The notes under the pieces are model-generated. The model saw only the letters and a list, made by a program, of their open reading frames with translations. It was not told where the DNA came from and searched no databases. A DNA stretch of 36,368 bases from a virus. Shown one piece after another: positions 15,283 through 22,967 of the stretch; within the stretch, counting starts at the first letter, position 1; each line of letters begins with the position of its first letter. The stretch lies in the IMG/VR virus record IMGVR_UViG_3300028008_000047, positions 1 through 36,368 of that record; one strand, 5' to 3'. The translations under genes were made by a program, and so were the position numbers.

Positions 15283-16739
15283 TTAAATAACTTTCCTATA
15301 TTCCACGGTGCAATTTTATCCCACTCTGGCATTCTATCAATGTGATGTTGTATCCAATTATATCCACCAGCTTCTCTAGCCGGGCATGTTGAATATACTA
15401 ATATATCATTATTATTATCATTATTATAATCATATTTATATATAGCATGTAATAATTCTCTATGGATTTTATATCTTTCTTCTAATGTATACCATTTGGC
15501 TGTAACTTCATAGTGAAATATATTACTCAAATGTACATAAGTTGACCCTTTTAAGTTGGGTCGGCATTTTGCAGCAAATTTGTCATGCTTGTGTGTATTA
15601 AGCAAGTTCTGATGATAATAGTTTATGTTTAGTTTAGGGAATACTGTACGATACCATTCTAAAAATCCTTCTTCATATATCTCATTCAAATGTTGTTCTG
15701 TATATTCTATTTGTTTAATACCTTTAAAGTATTCAAATTTACTATCATATTGTTTAAACTCAGTTCCATCCCACTTTCCTACTCTACTATCCATAAAGTT
15801 ATTTGCAAACTTTTTAAAATCAGTTCCATCCCATTCTTCAATTATCTGTTGCATACACCCTAGTGCATATCTACTTACATCATATATCCATAATGTATCA
15901 CCTGCTGTTAATTTTTTATCAAATGCAAAGAATATAGGAGATATTCCAGATGCTGGAGCAACTACTTTAGTAAATTTTCTAACTGGTGTGTCTTTGGGTG
16001 GTACAACATTTCTGCCATTTTCTGTATTGGCTATAAAGAAAACATTTGGATTAGTAATTGTTAATGTTTCGTGTATGTTTCTAAATCCATCTTGCTTAAC
16101 TTCTCCATACGTATACCCTTTTGATAATCTGACATCCTCGTTCCATGATATTATTTTATGATTATCTCTTAGAAGGTGTTTTACTATATTCCACCCAGTT
16201 TGTTTTCCTGTATATGTTCTTAAATTACTACCAGGGCCTACCCAATGTGGTGTGTATCCATCATGATGATTGTTTTCACTACGTATTGGTTCTGGAAGCT
16301 GATACGGTTCAACATCATCTTCGTCGTTTCCCCATTCTGGCTTACCTGCCGACTCCCACCATTCTAGATCAATTAAAAAGCATTGTTGATGTATTGAATA
16401 ATAATCATCTTCTTTGTCTAGTATATGTCCAATAAATTTAGCATCTAGATTTTCTTCATAAAATGTAGGAAACTGTTCTTCAAATTCGTTTAATATAATA
16501 CCCTGTTTAAATACAACTATCTTTTTAAAACCATTGCTAATTGCTTTTTCAAATAAATCTACAATTTTCTCTTCTGCATATTGTTTATTACAAAAGAATG
16601 ATAATTCAATAGACCAAAAGTCAAGTGTGGCTTTTGAATAATGCTGTAAATAGTCAGTTTTTATACTATTATTATAAAGCCAACCTATACATAGTTCTTT
16701 GCTTTCGGTTTTGTTTCTCCACCAGTCTTTTTTAAACAT
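15258..16739 (-). CDS. unknown 493-aa protein, paralogue of its upstream neighbour
   Basis: Clearly homologous to the 488-aa neighbour over its length: shared SKELxxGWLYNNSIK near the start, FKKIVVFKQG, FIGHILDKEDDYYSIHQQ, the GYTPHWVGPG element, FFIANTE, VAPASGISPIFFAF, then LWIYDVS and LSNIFHY. The N-terminal 150 residues loosely recall glycosyltransferase-like domains (FIGHILD, IHQQCFLID). The later part looks Rossmann-like (acidic D after a beta strand, then SNIFHY), as in some methyltransferases. Neither is firm. The start overlaps the previous stop by 8 bases. The C-terminus ends in Lys-rich KWNKTKKK. Confidence 0.82.
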   Translation of the reverse strand: MFKKDWWRNKTESKELCIGWLYNNSIKTDYLQHYSKATLDFWSIELSFFCNKQYAEEKIVDLFEKAISNGFKKIVVFKQGIILNEFEEQFPTFYEENLDAKFIGHILDKEDDYYSIHQQCFLIDLEWWESAGKPEWGNDEDDVEPYQLPEPIRSENNHHDGYTPHWVGPGSNLRTYTGKQTGWNIVKHLLRDNHKIISWNEDVRLSKGYTYGEVKQDGFRNIHETLTITNPNVFFIANTENGRNVVPPKDTPVRKFTKVVAPASGISPIFFAFDKKLTAGDTLWIYDVSRYALGCMQQIIEEWDGTDFKKFANNFMDSRVGKWDGTEFKQYDSKFEYFKGIKQIEYTEQHLNEIYEEGFLEWYRTVFPKLNINYYHQNLLNTHKHDKFAAKCRPNLKGSTYVHLSNIFHYEVTAKWYTLEERYKIHRELLHAIYKYDYNNDNNNDILVYSTCPAREAGGYNWIQHHIDRMPEWDKIAPWNIGKLFKWNKTKKK

Positions 16740-18198
16740 TTTTATTCCACTTTAATAGCTTCTGTAAATAATTATCAGGAATTTCTGTGAATTTATCCAT
16801 TTCTTGTTTATCAATCCATACTAAGTTTGGATGTGTAAGAGTTCCACGTGATGATAACACTAAAACATTATTTTGATATGAACTATCTTTTATTTTGCCC
16901 ATTAGTTCATTATGTAATTCCCATCTTTGCTGTAAGCTGTAATAAAATGAAGTAGGTAGGTAATGAAATATGTTACTTAAATAACAAAATGTTATTGGGT
17001 GTCGTAATCTATCTGTTTTAAACGAATTAACAAATCCTTGATATGTATTTGGATCAAATATATTAATTGGCAAATAAACTACTTCAATTTCAGGTAACAC
17101 ATTGGTTATCCATTCTTGAAATCCACGTTCATTTAGTTTATCAAATACTTCTTGTGTATGTGGTAACTTATTTTTACCTCTAAAAATATCTCTTTGATAT
17201 TTTTCATCTGGTGCTAACTGATTCATTAGATCAGTAGCAAATTTTTCGTAATTAGTTCCATCCCATTTTTCAATAATTGTCTTTGTGATGTTAATAGCAA
17301 ATTTACTAATATCATAAACAAGTATTTTACTGTATTTGTCGCATCCTAATTCAAATGCATATATTAACGGTGTTAACCCTGCGGCTGGTACAACTAGTGT
17401 ATCCCATTTTTCATCCCATTCTGGGAATTGTAATTTTCTTCTTTCAACTTCAAGATGAATATCTCTTAAAGGCTCTGTATTAGCAATAAAAAATATATCT
17501 AAATCAATTTGCTCCATAACACCGGATAAGTGTCTAGGTCCATCTTCTTTTATTTCTGGATAAGAATAGTGTTTTTCATCTCTAATATTTTTATTCCAGG
17601 ATACAATTCTTTGTTGATCATCTAATAAACTTTTTACTAAATTCCAACCCGTATGTTTTGCATTATATGTTTTATTATTTTTACCTGGTCCAATCCAATG
17701 AGGTGTATAATCGTCATGCCAGTTAGAAATACTCCTAGCAGGTTCGATTGCTTCTAGTGGTTTATTTTCTGGTGAGCCCCATGCTGGTTTGCCTGCTTTT
17801 ATCCACCAATCAACATCAATCATAAATGCTTGTGGATGTAAAGAATAATACTCGTCACCTTTATCAACTATATGTCCAATAAAAGTTGCATCTTTATTAT
17901 CTTCATAAAACTGTACAAACTGTTCTTTAAAATTAGATAAAGGAGTTGTTCCTTGTTTGAACACTAATATCTTTTTATATTTCTTCTCAACTGCATCTTC
18001 TAACAAACCTTCTATAGTATCATTGGCCATTTGTTCGTGGAAATAGAATCCCAATTCCATTGACCAATAATCTGTTAAGTTTTTAGTGTATCCTCGAGCG
18101 AAGTCATCTTTAATGCTATTGTTATATAGCCAGCCAAACCCTAATTCTTTTGATTTGCTTTTATGTTGCCACCATTGATGTCCAAACATGTTTAACAT
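16732..18198 (-). CDS. unknown 488-aa protein, first of a tandem paralogous pair
   Basis: A tandem duplicate of the next gene, with the same conserved blocks: KELGFGWLYNNSIKDD, KKILVFKQGTTP, FIGHIVDKGDEYYSLHPQ, DYTPHWIGPGKN, FFIANTEPLRDI, VVPAAGLTPLIYAFELG, ILVYDIS and YLSNIFHYLP. FKQG...GHI.DK.D.YYSLHPQ.F.ID is reminiscent of a glycosyltransferase-like domain. AAGLTPLIYAFELG followed by an acidic strand end suggests a nucleotide-binding Rossmann-type part. I do not assign a function. No membrane segment is seen. The late promoter at 18221-18229 and AAAGGAA before the ATG place it in the late class. Confidence 0.82.
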   Translation of the reverse strand: MLNMFGHQWWQHKSKSKELGFGWLYNNSIKDDFARGYTKNLTDYWSMELGFYFHEQMANDTIEGLLEDAVEKKYKKILVFKQGTTPLSNFKEQFVQFYEDNKDATFIGHIVDKGDEYYSLHPQAFMIDVDWWIKAGKPAWGSPENKPLEAIEPARSISNWHDDYTPHWIGPGKNNKTYNAKHTGWNLVKSLLDDQQRIVSWNKNIRDEKHYSYPEIKEDGPRHLSGVMEQIDLDIFFIANTEPLRDIHLEVERRKLQFPEWDEKWDTLVVPAAGLTPLIYAFELGCDKYSKILVYDISKFAINITKTIIEKWDGTNYEKFATDLMNQLAPDEKYQRDIFRGKNKLPHTQEVFDKLNERGFQEWITNVLPEIEVVYLPINIFDPNTYQGFVNSFKTDRLRHPITFCYLSNIFHYLPTSFYYSLQQRWELHNELMGKIKDSSYQNNVLVLSSRGTLTHPNLVWIDKQEMDKFTEIPDNYLQKLLKWNKNV

Positions 18199-18220
18199 AT
18201 ATATTTCCTTTATAGTATAT

Positions 18221-18229
18221 GTTTATTTA
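18221..18229 (-). promoter_or_regulatory. T4-type late promoter overlapping the end of gp1
   Basis: AATAAATAA (within GAATAAATAAAC) on the minus strand. It includes the TAA stop of the dNMP kinase gene. It drives the 488-aa/493-aa/hydroxylase unit. Confidence 0.65.
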
Positions 18230-18859
18230 TTCTATAATTTTTTGTAGTGTTTGAGACTTAAAATCTTCTAATGTAGATGTATTAGATAATTCAATATCAA
18301 ATTTCCAACCTGCCCAGCTCCATTCACTTTTATGCACATCAGGAAAAACAACAGACATACTGTTGTGTTCTACGTTATTTGCACCTGCTTGATTAATACT
18401 AGAAGCAGTAGCCCACCAAAGTGGTTTATCATTTCTCCAAACAACTGCGGTTGTTCCACCTAGGTTCTTAATTGCTTTAAGCTCATTAAAAAATCTACAG
18501 TCACTAATAACAACATTTTTTGTACACATCTCAATTTGACGTTCACATGCCGCTACCCAAATGTCTGGGTGGAAGTGTGTTCTTAATACATCAGTACCTA
18601 CGTGCTGTAATGCAAACCGTGGAGTAAAATTAGGAATATCTAAACGTTCGGCCCACCACTCATCAACAGTTTCTCTCCATACTCTGCTTTCTGATGTATT
18701 TCCTTCTAGTAGGATTCTATCCCAACCAAATATATTTGCACATGCATCTTTTAGCACTCCTGCAAAACTAATACGTTGAAAGCCTTGTTCTATGAGAAAA
18801 CCTGCGGCAGTGTCTTTGCCGTGACCAATGAGGCCACATATACCAATTACCTTTTTCAT
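18227..18859 (-). CDS. 1: gp1-like deoxynucleoside monophosphate kinase
   Basis: A 210-aa P-loop kinase; T4 gp1 is 241 aa. It phosphorylates dNMPs to dNDPs for phage DNA synthesis. The P-loop GLIGHGKDTAA (residues 9-19) has Lys and Asp-Thr as in T4 gp1 (KRSGKDTTA). LQHVGTDVLRTHFHPDIWV matches the T4 LMQALGTDLI region, and VVISDCRFFNELKAIKNLGG matches the conserved acidic/Arg substrate segment. There is no Shine-Dalgarno: a consensus sigma70 promoter ends 6 bases before the ATG, predicting a leaderless early transcript. It is unusual among late genes here in having an early promoter. Confidence 0.82.
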   Translation of the reverse strand: MKKVIGICGLIGHGKDTAAGFLIEQGFQRISFAGVLKDACANIFGWDRILLEGNTSESRVWRETVDEWWAERLDIPNFTPRFALQHVGTDVLRTHFHPDIWVAACERQIEMCTKNVVISDCRFFNELKAIKNLGGTTAVVWRNDKPLWWATASSINQAGANNVEHNSMSVVFPDVHKSEWSWAGWKFDIELSNTSTLEDFKSQTLQKIIE

Positions 18860-18865
18860 AAACTT

Positions 18866-18894
18866 ATTATAGTGGGTTTTTAATTATTTGTCAA
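18866..18894 (-). promoter_or_regulatory. consensus sigma70 promoter of gp1
   Basis: TTGACA (18889-18894), 17-base spacer, TATAAT (18866-18871): both hexamers are perfect consensus. The -35 hexamer lies in the last codons of the upstream oxygenase gene. Six bases separate the -10 from the ATG at 18857-18859, so the usual start point would be the A of the ATG. Confidence 0.85.
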
Positions 18895-19519
18895 TAACAA
18901 AATTATTGTTTTTAAGTTTTTCAACTACTTCTTCAAATTTTTCACCTAATACTTTAATTCTTAGATAAATTCTTTCTCTTTTAATAGTAGGTACACCGTG
19001 TACTGTCATTCCATTAAATAGAGTAGGATGCTTGTTGCTATAGTAATGATTGTATTCAATATCTAAATCATTCCATCCATATTTCTTTTCATAGTTAACA
19101 TTTCGTTCTGGAGTAACTCCAACTCTACTGTAGAAACTAATTGGTTCACCTGCATCTTCTGGTTCAATAGGAAACATTATTCCACACCACATATAATGAT
19201 CTGTATGGGGATGGAAGCTATAACCAGGGTCGTAATGTAATAGATCAATATCACGTGGAGCAATGGGTTGTTTGAAGTTAAACATATTAACGTATTTTTG
19301 TATAACTGGATATTCTAGTAAATCTTTACCTTCGGTTTTTTGTACTGCAATAGCATTCATGCCTGTTCTACCTTTGAACTCTCTTTTTTCTGGAGAAAGG
19401 TATTGCATATAATCGCCAAATTGCATTATATTGTGTTTGTGTTGATTTACAAAATCTAATAGTTCTAGCCTATCGTATGTTATTTCATCGATAGTACAGT
19501 GGTGGTTACCAAGTTGCAT
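18884..19519 (-). CDS. 2OG-Fe(II) oxygenase
   Basis: A 211-aa protein with the prolyl-hydroxylase-like pattern: LLHYDPGYSFHPHTDHYMWC gives H105-x-D107, followed by SFYSR and a distal TVHGVP (H174) with Arg residues (R181, R183, R187) for 2-oxoglutarate. Expected activity: iron- and 2-oxoglutarate-dependent hydroxylation; substrate unknown. The ATG at 19519 has AGGA nearby and lies 3 bases downstream of the gp13 stop, so it is co-transcribed with gp13 from the late promoter at 20282-20290. The gene's last codons contain the -35 of the gp1 promoter. Confidence 0.82.
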   Translation of the reverse strand: MQLGNHHCTIDEITYDRLELLDFVNQHKHNIMQFGDYMQYLSPEKREFKGRTGMNAIAVQKTEGKDLLEYPVIQKYVNMFNFKQPIAPRDIDLLHYDPGYSFHPHTDHYMWCGIMFPIEPEDAGEPISFYSRVGVTPERNVNYEKKYGWNDLDIEYNHYYSNKHPTLFNGMTVHGVPTIKRERIYLRIKVLGEKFEEVVEKLKNNNFVIDK

Positions 19520-19521
19520 TG

Positions 19522-20259
19522 TTATCCTATCACAAAACCTAAACCTGTACTTCCATCGTTGTATAATGTTAGTTCAATTTCAAGTTTATCAATCTCTGCC
19601 TGTGCATCTGCTCTAAGTTGATCTGCGTTCATTGTAGTACCACCTTGTGGTCCTGCAATCTGTGTAAATTTACCACGTGCTTCTGATAGTATTAGTTTAG
19701 CATGAGCAAATGCATAATCCTTTAACCAAGGACCTGCATATGTATCTTCTAATAGACTTTCTGTTGGTCTATAGTTGTAGCAATGCAATACTGCATTGTC
19801 ATTTGCTTTAATCTTACGTTGTAAAATTAACCTTTTATCTTGTGGACGCCAAGTAAACATTATTTCAGCACCAAATAGTCTACCCATTGTTTCTCTATTT
19901 TGTTGTAAGAAATCAAATGATGCTAATCCACCATTTCTACTACTTCCTAATAGATATGTATTAATATAAGCGGCTTGGAATGGTTCTATATCGTTACCTG
20001 TTCCACTACTTACACCAGTTGTTCTACGATAAATGTCACGAACTTCCATTACTTCATCTGGTAAAGTATATTCACTCTGATCTTTTATCATATCTAATAT
20101 AATAAAACTTTCCTCAACTGCATTTTCTGCACGTTGTCTATACTTTGATAAAGATTTGTCTATTGCTAGCTCATAATGTTCTGGATCTAGCTCAACATCA
20201 ATCATTCCACCACCTAGGCGAAGTTCTATTTCTTTTTGAAGTTTGTTTGATGCACTCAT
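19522..20259 (-). CDS. 13: neck protein gp13
   Basis: A 245-aa protein (T4 gp13 is 309 aa). With gp14 it forms the neck that closes the packaged head and joins the tail. The N-terminus KLQKEIELRLGGGMIDVELDP corresponds to T4 [20 protein letters not shown]. The C-terminus WLKDYAFAHAKLILSEARGK...QADAQAEIDKLEIEL corresponds to the T4 WVKDYATALAKELNGQIL...LIEEARLEKEALREEL region. The final GFVIG resembles T4 GILVG. AGGAG precedes the ATG and a late promoter is at 20282-20290. gp14 is 5 kb away on the other strand, unlike T4. Confidence 0.9.
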   Translation of the reverse strand: MSASNKLQKEIELRLGGGMIDVELDPEHYELAIDKSLSKYRQRAENAVEESFIILDMIKDQSEYTLPDEVMEVRDIYRRTTGVSSGTGNDIEPFQAAYINTYLLGSSRNGGLASFDFLQQNRETMGRLFGAEIMFTWRPQDKRLILQRKIKANDNAVLHCYNYRPTESLLEDTYAGPWLKDYAFAHAKLILSEARGKFTQIAGPQGGTTMNADQLRADAQAEIDKLEIELTLYNDGSTGLGFVIG

Positions 20260-20281
20260 TTAAGTTATTCTCCTGCTGTAT

Positions 20282-20290
20282 GTATTTATC
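20282..20290 (-). promoter_or_regulatory. T4-type late promoter of gp13
   Basis: GATAAATAC on the minus strand, 22 bases before the gp13 start codon, with the AGGAG ribosome site between. Confidence 0.85.
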
Positions 20291-20297
20291 ATAACAA

Positions 20298-21017
20298 CTA
20301 GAAATTTATTGTACGTTTACCAAACCTTATAGGGTTATTTAAACACTCTTCTAGGTATTTTCTAGCTACATTTTGCCATATTGAGTACTGATCGTCTTTA
20401 ATATCATCAATAAATATTATCTGTTCAAAATTTGTATCTTTATACAATGAACAATAATGTTTAGCATATGTGGAGTCTACTAGTTCAAGTTCGTCTTTGA
20501 ATGAACTTGTATTAATTATACCAGGTGTGTGATTAGTGTATGTTAATCCATTCCAAGCATCATTGACATTTTGAAAAGGAGTATATGGTTGATCAGCATC
20601 TGGATAATTATAGTCTATGTGTATAATTTCATTTACTTCTTGACGTTGTGCCCATCTTGCAAACATTCTACTTTTGCCAGGATGTACATTAACTCTTCCT
20701 GGAATCCAATACGCAACTGGCTTGTAAATTATATCTTGATCTGCCATATACAAATGCTGTATTAAAAACCTGCATTGTTGCCCTGTGTGCGTATGCATAA
20801 AATTTTTATTGGTGTTAATAAAGAATTCAAAATGCTTATCTATTTGTTCCCAATTTTTTCTTACAAATGTTACCAAAGGTTCTAGTGTTATATTAACAAG
20901 TTCTGGAAGACTTAACCTATAATTACTAAGATTGGATGCGTCGAAATAACCTATGTTTCCGCCACATTCTATGTGATTGTCATACCATTTTACAAAGTTA
21001 CTATATGCAATATCCAT
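20298..21017 (-). CDS. unknown 239-aa protein
   Basis: I do not recognise this family. The protein is rich in Tyr, His, Asn and Asp and has no membrane segment. It contains a possible HPGKSRMFARWAQ element near the middle, an acidic strand (EIIHIDYNYPDADQPY) and FEQIIFIDDIKDD near the C-terminus, suggesting an alpha/beta enzyme fold. There is no ribosome site: the late promoter at 21022-21030 ends 5 bases before the ATG, exactly as at gp17, predicting a leaderless mRNA. It precedes gp13, with that gene's late promoter in the gap. Confidence 0.75.
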   Translation of the reverse strand: MDIAYSNFVKWYDNHIECGGNIGYFDASNLSNYRLSLPELVNITLEPLVTFVRKNWEQIDKHFEFFINTNKNFMHTHTGQQCRFLIQHLYMADQDIIYKPVAYWIPGRVNVHPGKSRMFARWAQRQEVNEIIHIDYNYPDADQPYTPFQNVNDAWNGLTYTNHTPGIINTSSFKDELELVDSTYAKHYCSLYKDTNFEQIIFIDDIKDDQYSIWQNVARKYLEECLNNPIRFGKRTINF

Positions 21018-21021
21018 ACAA

Positions 21022-21030
21022 CTATTTATT
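21022..21030 (-). promoter_or_regulatory. T4-type late promoter inside the end of the 430-aa gene
   Basis: AATAAATAG on the minus strand. It encodes Asn-Lys-stop of the upstream gene. GTTGT (5 bases) separates the octamer from the ATG of the 239-aa gene. Confidence 0.65.
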
Positions 21031-22314
21031 GAATGTTGCTACTAGTATTACTTCTCCATTTATACGACCGTTTAATTTAGTTTCTGTTGTTTTTAATGTT
21101 TCAAACAATTTCTCTGTTTTAGCTCTTGTAGCTTTTTTAACTTCTGGTAAGAATTCAGCAGTTTTACGAACAGTACGTTGTACACTTTTTTCTTCATCGT
21201 ATCCTGTTATAGTAGTTCCTTTAACACTTAGTCCACTACCTTGTCGTTGTAATCCCATAGGGTCTACATTTTTAGCATAGTACATTCCGATCTTACGGTT
21301 CTTAGTGTTAAAAACCACCAGTATACGGGCGTAAACAATATCTGCTGGTGTTATGCTACCTAAACCATATTCGGTGTCTGTTTGCTTAAATTTGAGCTTC
21401 TTAACAACATCCTCTGGGCTTTTTATACGAGTTTTACGTGGCTTACGATTTGCTTTGCTTTCTGCTTCAACAATATCACATGCATCTACTATTTTACGAT
21501 ATACTTCTAGTAGTGATTTTTTCTGCTGAGTATTAAGATGGTTGTATCCTTCTTCTAGTTGCTCACGCCAGTCGTCAATTTTATCTTTAGGAACTTTAGT
21601 ATTAAGTTCAGTGTATTCTTCTAGTCCATGAATGTATCCTTTACGTATGATACGTGCATGGGCTTGTTTAACACCTGCTCTGCGAAACATCTCAACTGGA
21701 GCAAAGTCTTTTACAAATGTTAGATCATATCCTGAATTAACCCAATCATCTAAAAACTGCTCAACTTCATCAGTCATTAGCATTGCGGCTTTGTGTAGCA
21801 AATCTTGTATTGTAGGTTTATACACATTCGCAGTTCGTTTAGCTTCGGCTTCAGCTTTTTCTTCAGCTTCGTCTACAAAGGTTTTACCTTCTTCAATTGC
21901 ATTGTTAATACGTGTTTTAATATACGTAGAAATTGGTTGCGGTGTTCCACCTGTACCAGGAAGACTTTCCCAATAAGCATTCCATGCTAAGTGTATATCT
22001 GGACAACCCATTGTAAGCATACGACAGTAATATCCTGTCACTGCACTTAATGATTGACTCTTTGATGCTTTTACACATTTAATATCTTTTTTTGTATATT
22101 CATTAGCAAGCATCCAATCATATGCATACTCAACTAAGTCGCTTGCTTTGTAATTGCGATAATAATATTCAGTTGCATGCTGTCTTTTAACATGATACTC
22201 TTTGCCAGACCAACCGTCTGCACCTTCCCATGAAGGATCTTGTAATGAACCTTTACGAACTCGTTGTGAAGGTGCTCTTGCTTTTTTCTTTTTAGTAGCC
22301 TTGGGTAATGCCAT
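21022..22314 (-). CDS. unknown 430-aa Lys/Glu-rich protein
   Basis: The N-terminus is strongly basic (KATKKKKARAPSQRVRKG), as in nucleic-acid-binding tails. The rest is mostly helical with charged stretches, including an Ala/Glu coiled-coil-like part (EEGKTFVDEAEEKAEAEAKR) and an EQLEEGYNHLNTQQKK segment. A C-terminal part (NTKNRKIGMYYAKNVD, VKGTTITGYDEEKSVQRTVR) looks like a beta domain. I do not recognise the family. It follows the 45-aa gene by 3 bases, so the sigma70-like promoter at 22483-22511 would express both early, unlike its virion neighbours. Confidence 0.8.
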   Translation of the reverse strand: MALPKATKKKKARAPSQRVRKGSLQDPSWEGADGWSGKEYHVKRQHATEYYYRNYKASDLVEYAYDWMLANEYTKKDIKCVKASKSQSLSAVTGYYCRMLTMGCPDIHLAWNAYWESLPGTGGTPQPISTYIKTRINNAIEEGKTFVDEAEEKAEAEAKRTANVYKPTIQDLLHKAAMLMTDEVEQFLDDWVNSGYDLTFVKDFAPVEMFRRAGVKQAHARIIRKGYIHGLEEYTELNTKVPKDKIDDWREQLEEGYNHLNTQQKKSLLEVYRKIVDACDIVEAESKANRKPRKTRIKSPEDVVKKLKFKQTDTEYGLGSITPADIVYARILVVFNTKNRKIGMYYAKNVDPMGLQRQGSGLSVKGTTITGYDEEKSVQRTVRKTAEFLPEVKKATRAKTEKLFETLKTTETKLNGRINGEVILVATFNK

Positions 22315-22317
22315 TGC

Positions 22318-22455
22318 TTATACTCCGTGATAATCTTCGAACATATGACGATCTATTTCGTCTGCTTTATTTTGATACTTATCAATTAAGTACAAAACTT
22401 CGCTTGTTTGAGGTAATTTTTTTAATTCTTCGATGAATTCTAGCAACTCCATCAT
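22318..22455 (-). CDS. small 45-aa early protein
   Basis: A short gene starting MMELLEFIEELKK and ending MFEDYHGV. It is acidic and probably a single long helix or helical hairpin. Support: AGGAGT about 8 bases before the ATG at 22455, a TTGACA-N17-TATACT promoter just upstream, and a stop placed 3 bases before the next gene. A second ATG follows directly. No family is recognised; small acidic early phage proteins often bind host enzymes, but there is no direct evidence here. Confidence 0.65.
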   Translation of the reverse strand: MMELLEFIEELKKLPQTSEVLYLIDKYQNKADEIDRHMFEDYHGV

Positions 22456-22482
22456 ATTATGATTACTCCTGTGAATGTTCTA

Positions 22483-22511
22483 AGTATACGGCTTCTAGTT
22501 TATAGTGTCAA
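22483..22511 (-). promoter_or_regulatory. sigma70-like (early) promoter
   Basis: TTGACA (22506-22511) overlaps the last codons of the 119-aa gene; after 17 bases comes TATACT (22483-22488). It drives the 45-aa and 430-aa genes. Confidence 0.82.
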
Positions 22512-22854
22512 CCTTTTTGAATCCAAAATTTGCAACCACATGTTGATTACCTGTTGAATCTTCAACAATATCTCCAACACTAACACTATACATACGAGAT
22601 AAACGTTCAATGTTTTCTTCCGGACCCATATTACCTGTATGAAACACACCTTCTAAATTATCAGCAGTAATGTTTGACACGTGTGTATAGTATCCACGAT
22701 TAAAAGCATCTGCGGCAACTGTACCTGTGTCATTTTTACTAAAGCTCATATCTAATTTTAATGATTGTTTATGAACAGCATCGTGTCCTTCTTCATTAAT
22801 AAGATCAATTTCAGCGTCTGTTAGGTGAATTTGGTATAATTTAAATGTTTGCAT
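22495..22854 (-). CDS. unknown 119-aa protein with SVGD motif
   Basis: The protein contains RGYYTHVSNITADNLEGVF, then a GNMGPEENIERL helix and MYSVSVGDIVEDSTGNQHVV followed by GFKKV. The combination Y-x-x-V...LE-x-VF...N...S-x-SVGD-(I/V)...GF is one I associate with small conserved phage and plasmid proteins of unknown function; I cannot name the family. A sigma70-like promoter and GGAG lie just upstream, so it is early. A separate promoter for the next genes begins inside its last codons. Confidence 0.75.
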   Translation of the reverse strand: MQTFKLYQIHLTDAEIDLINEEGHDAVHKQSLKLDMSFSKNDTGTVAADAFNRGYYTHVSNITADNLEGVFHTGNMGPEENIERLSRMYSVSVGDIVEDSTGNQHVVANFGFKKVDTIN

Positions 22855-22883
22855 TACTGACTCCTTTAATTAACTATACATAT

Positions 22884-22912
22884 AGTATACGATAAGACGT
22901 CTTGGTTGTCAA
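22884..22912 (-). promoter_or_regulatory. sigma70-like (early) promoter
   Basis: TTGACA (22907-22912), 17-base spacer, TATACT (22884-22889) on the minus strand. It directly follows the terminator at 22925-22952 and drives the 119-aa gene. Confidence 0.83.
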
Positions 22913-22924
22913 CCTTTAGTCGTC

Positions 22925-22952
22925 AGAAAAAACCCAATGAAATCAATGGGTT
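22925..22952 (-). terminator. terminator of the halogenase-like gene
   Basis: AACCCAATGA (22931-22940) pairs with TCAATGGGTT (22943-22952), followed on the minus strand by six T. It lies 16 bases after the stop, so the halogenase transcript ends here. Confidence 0.9.
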
Positions 22953-22967
22953 ACAATTTTTTTAAAT

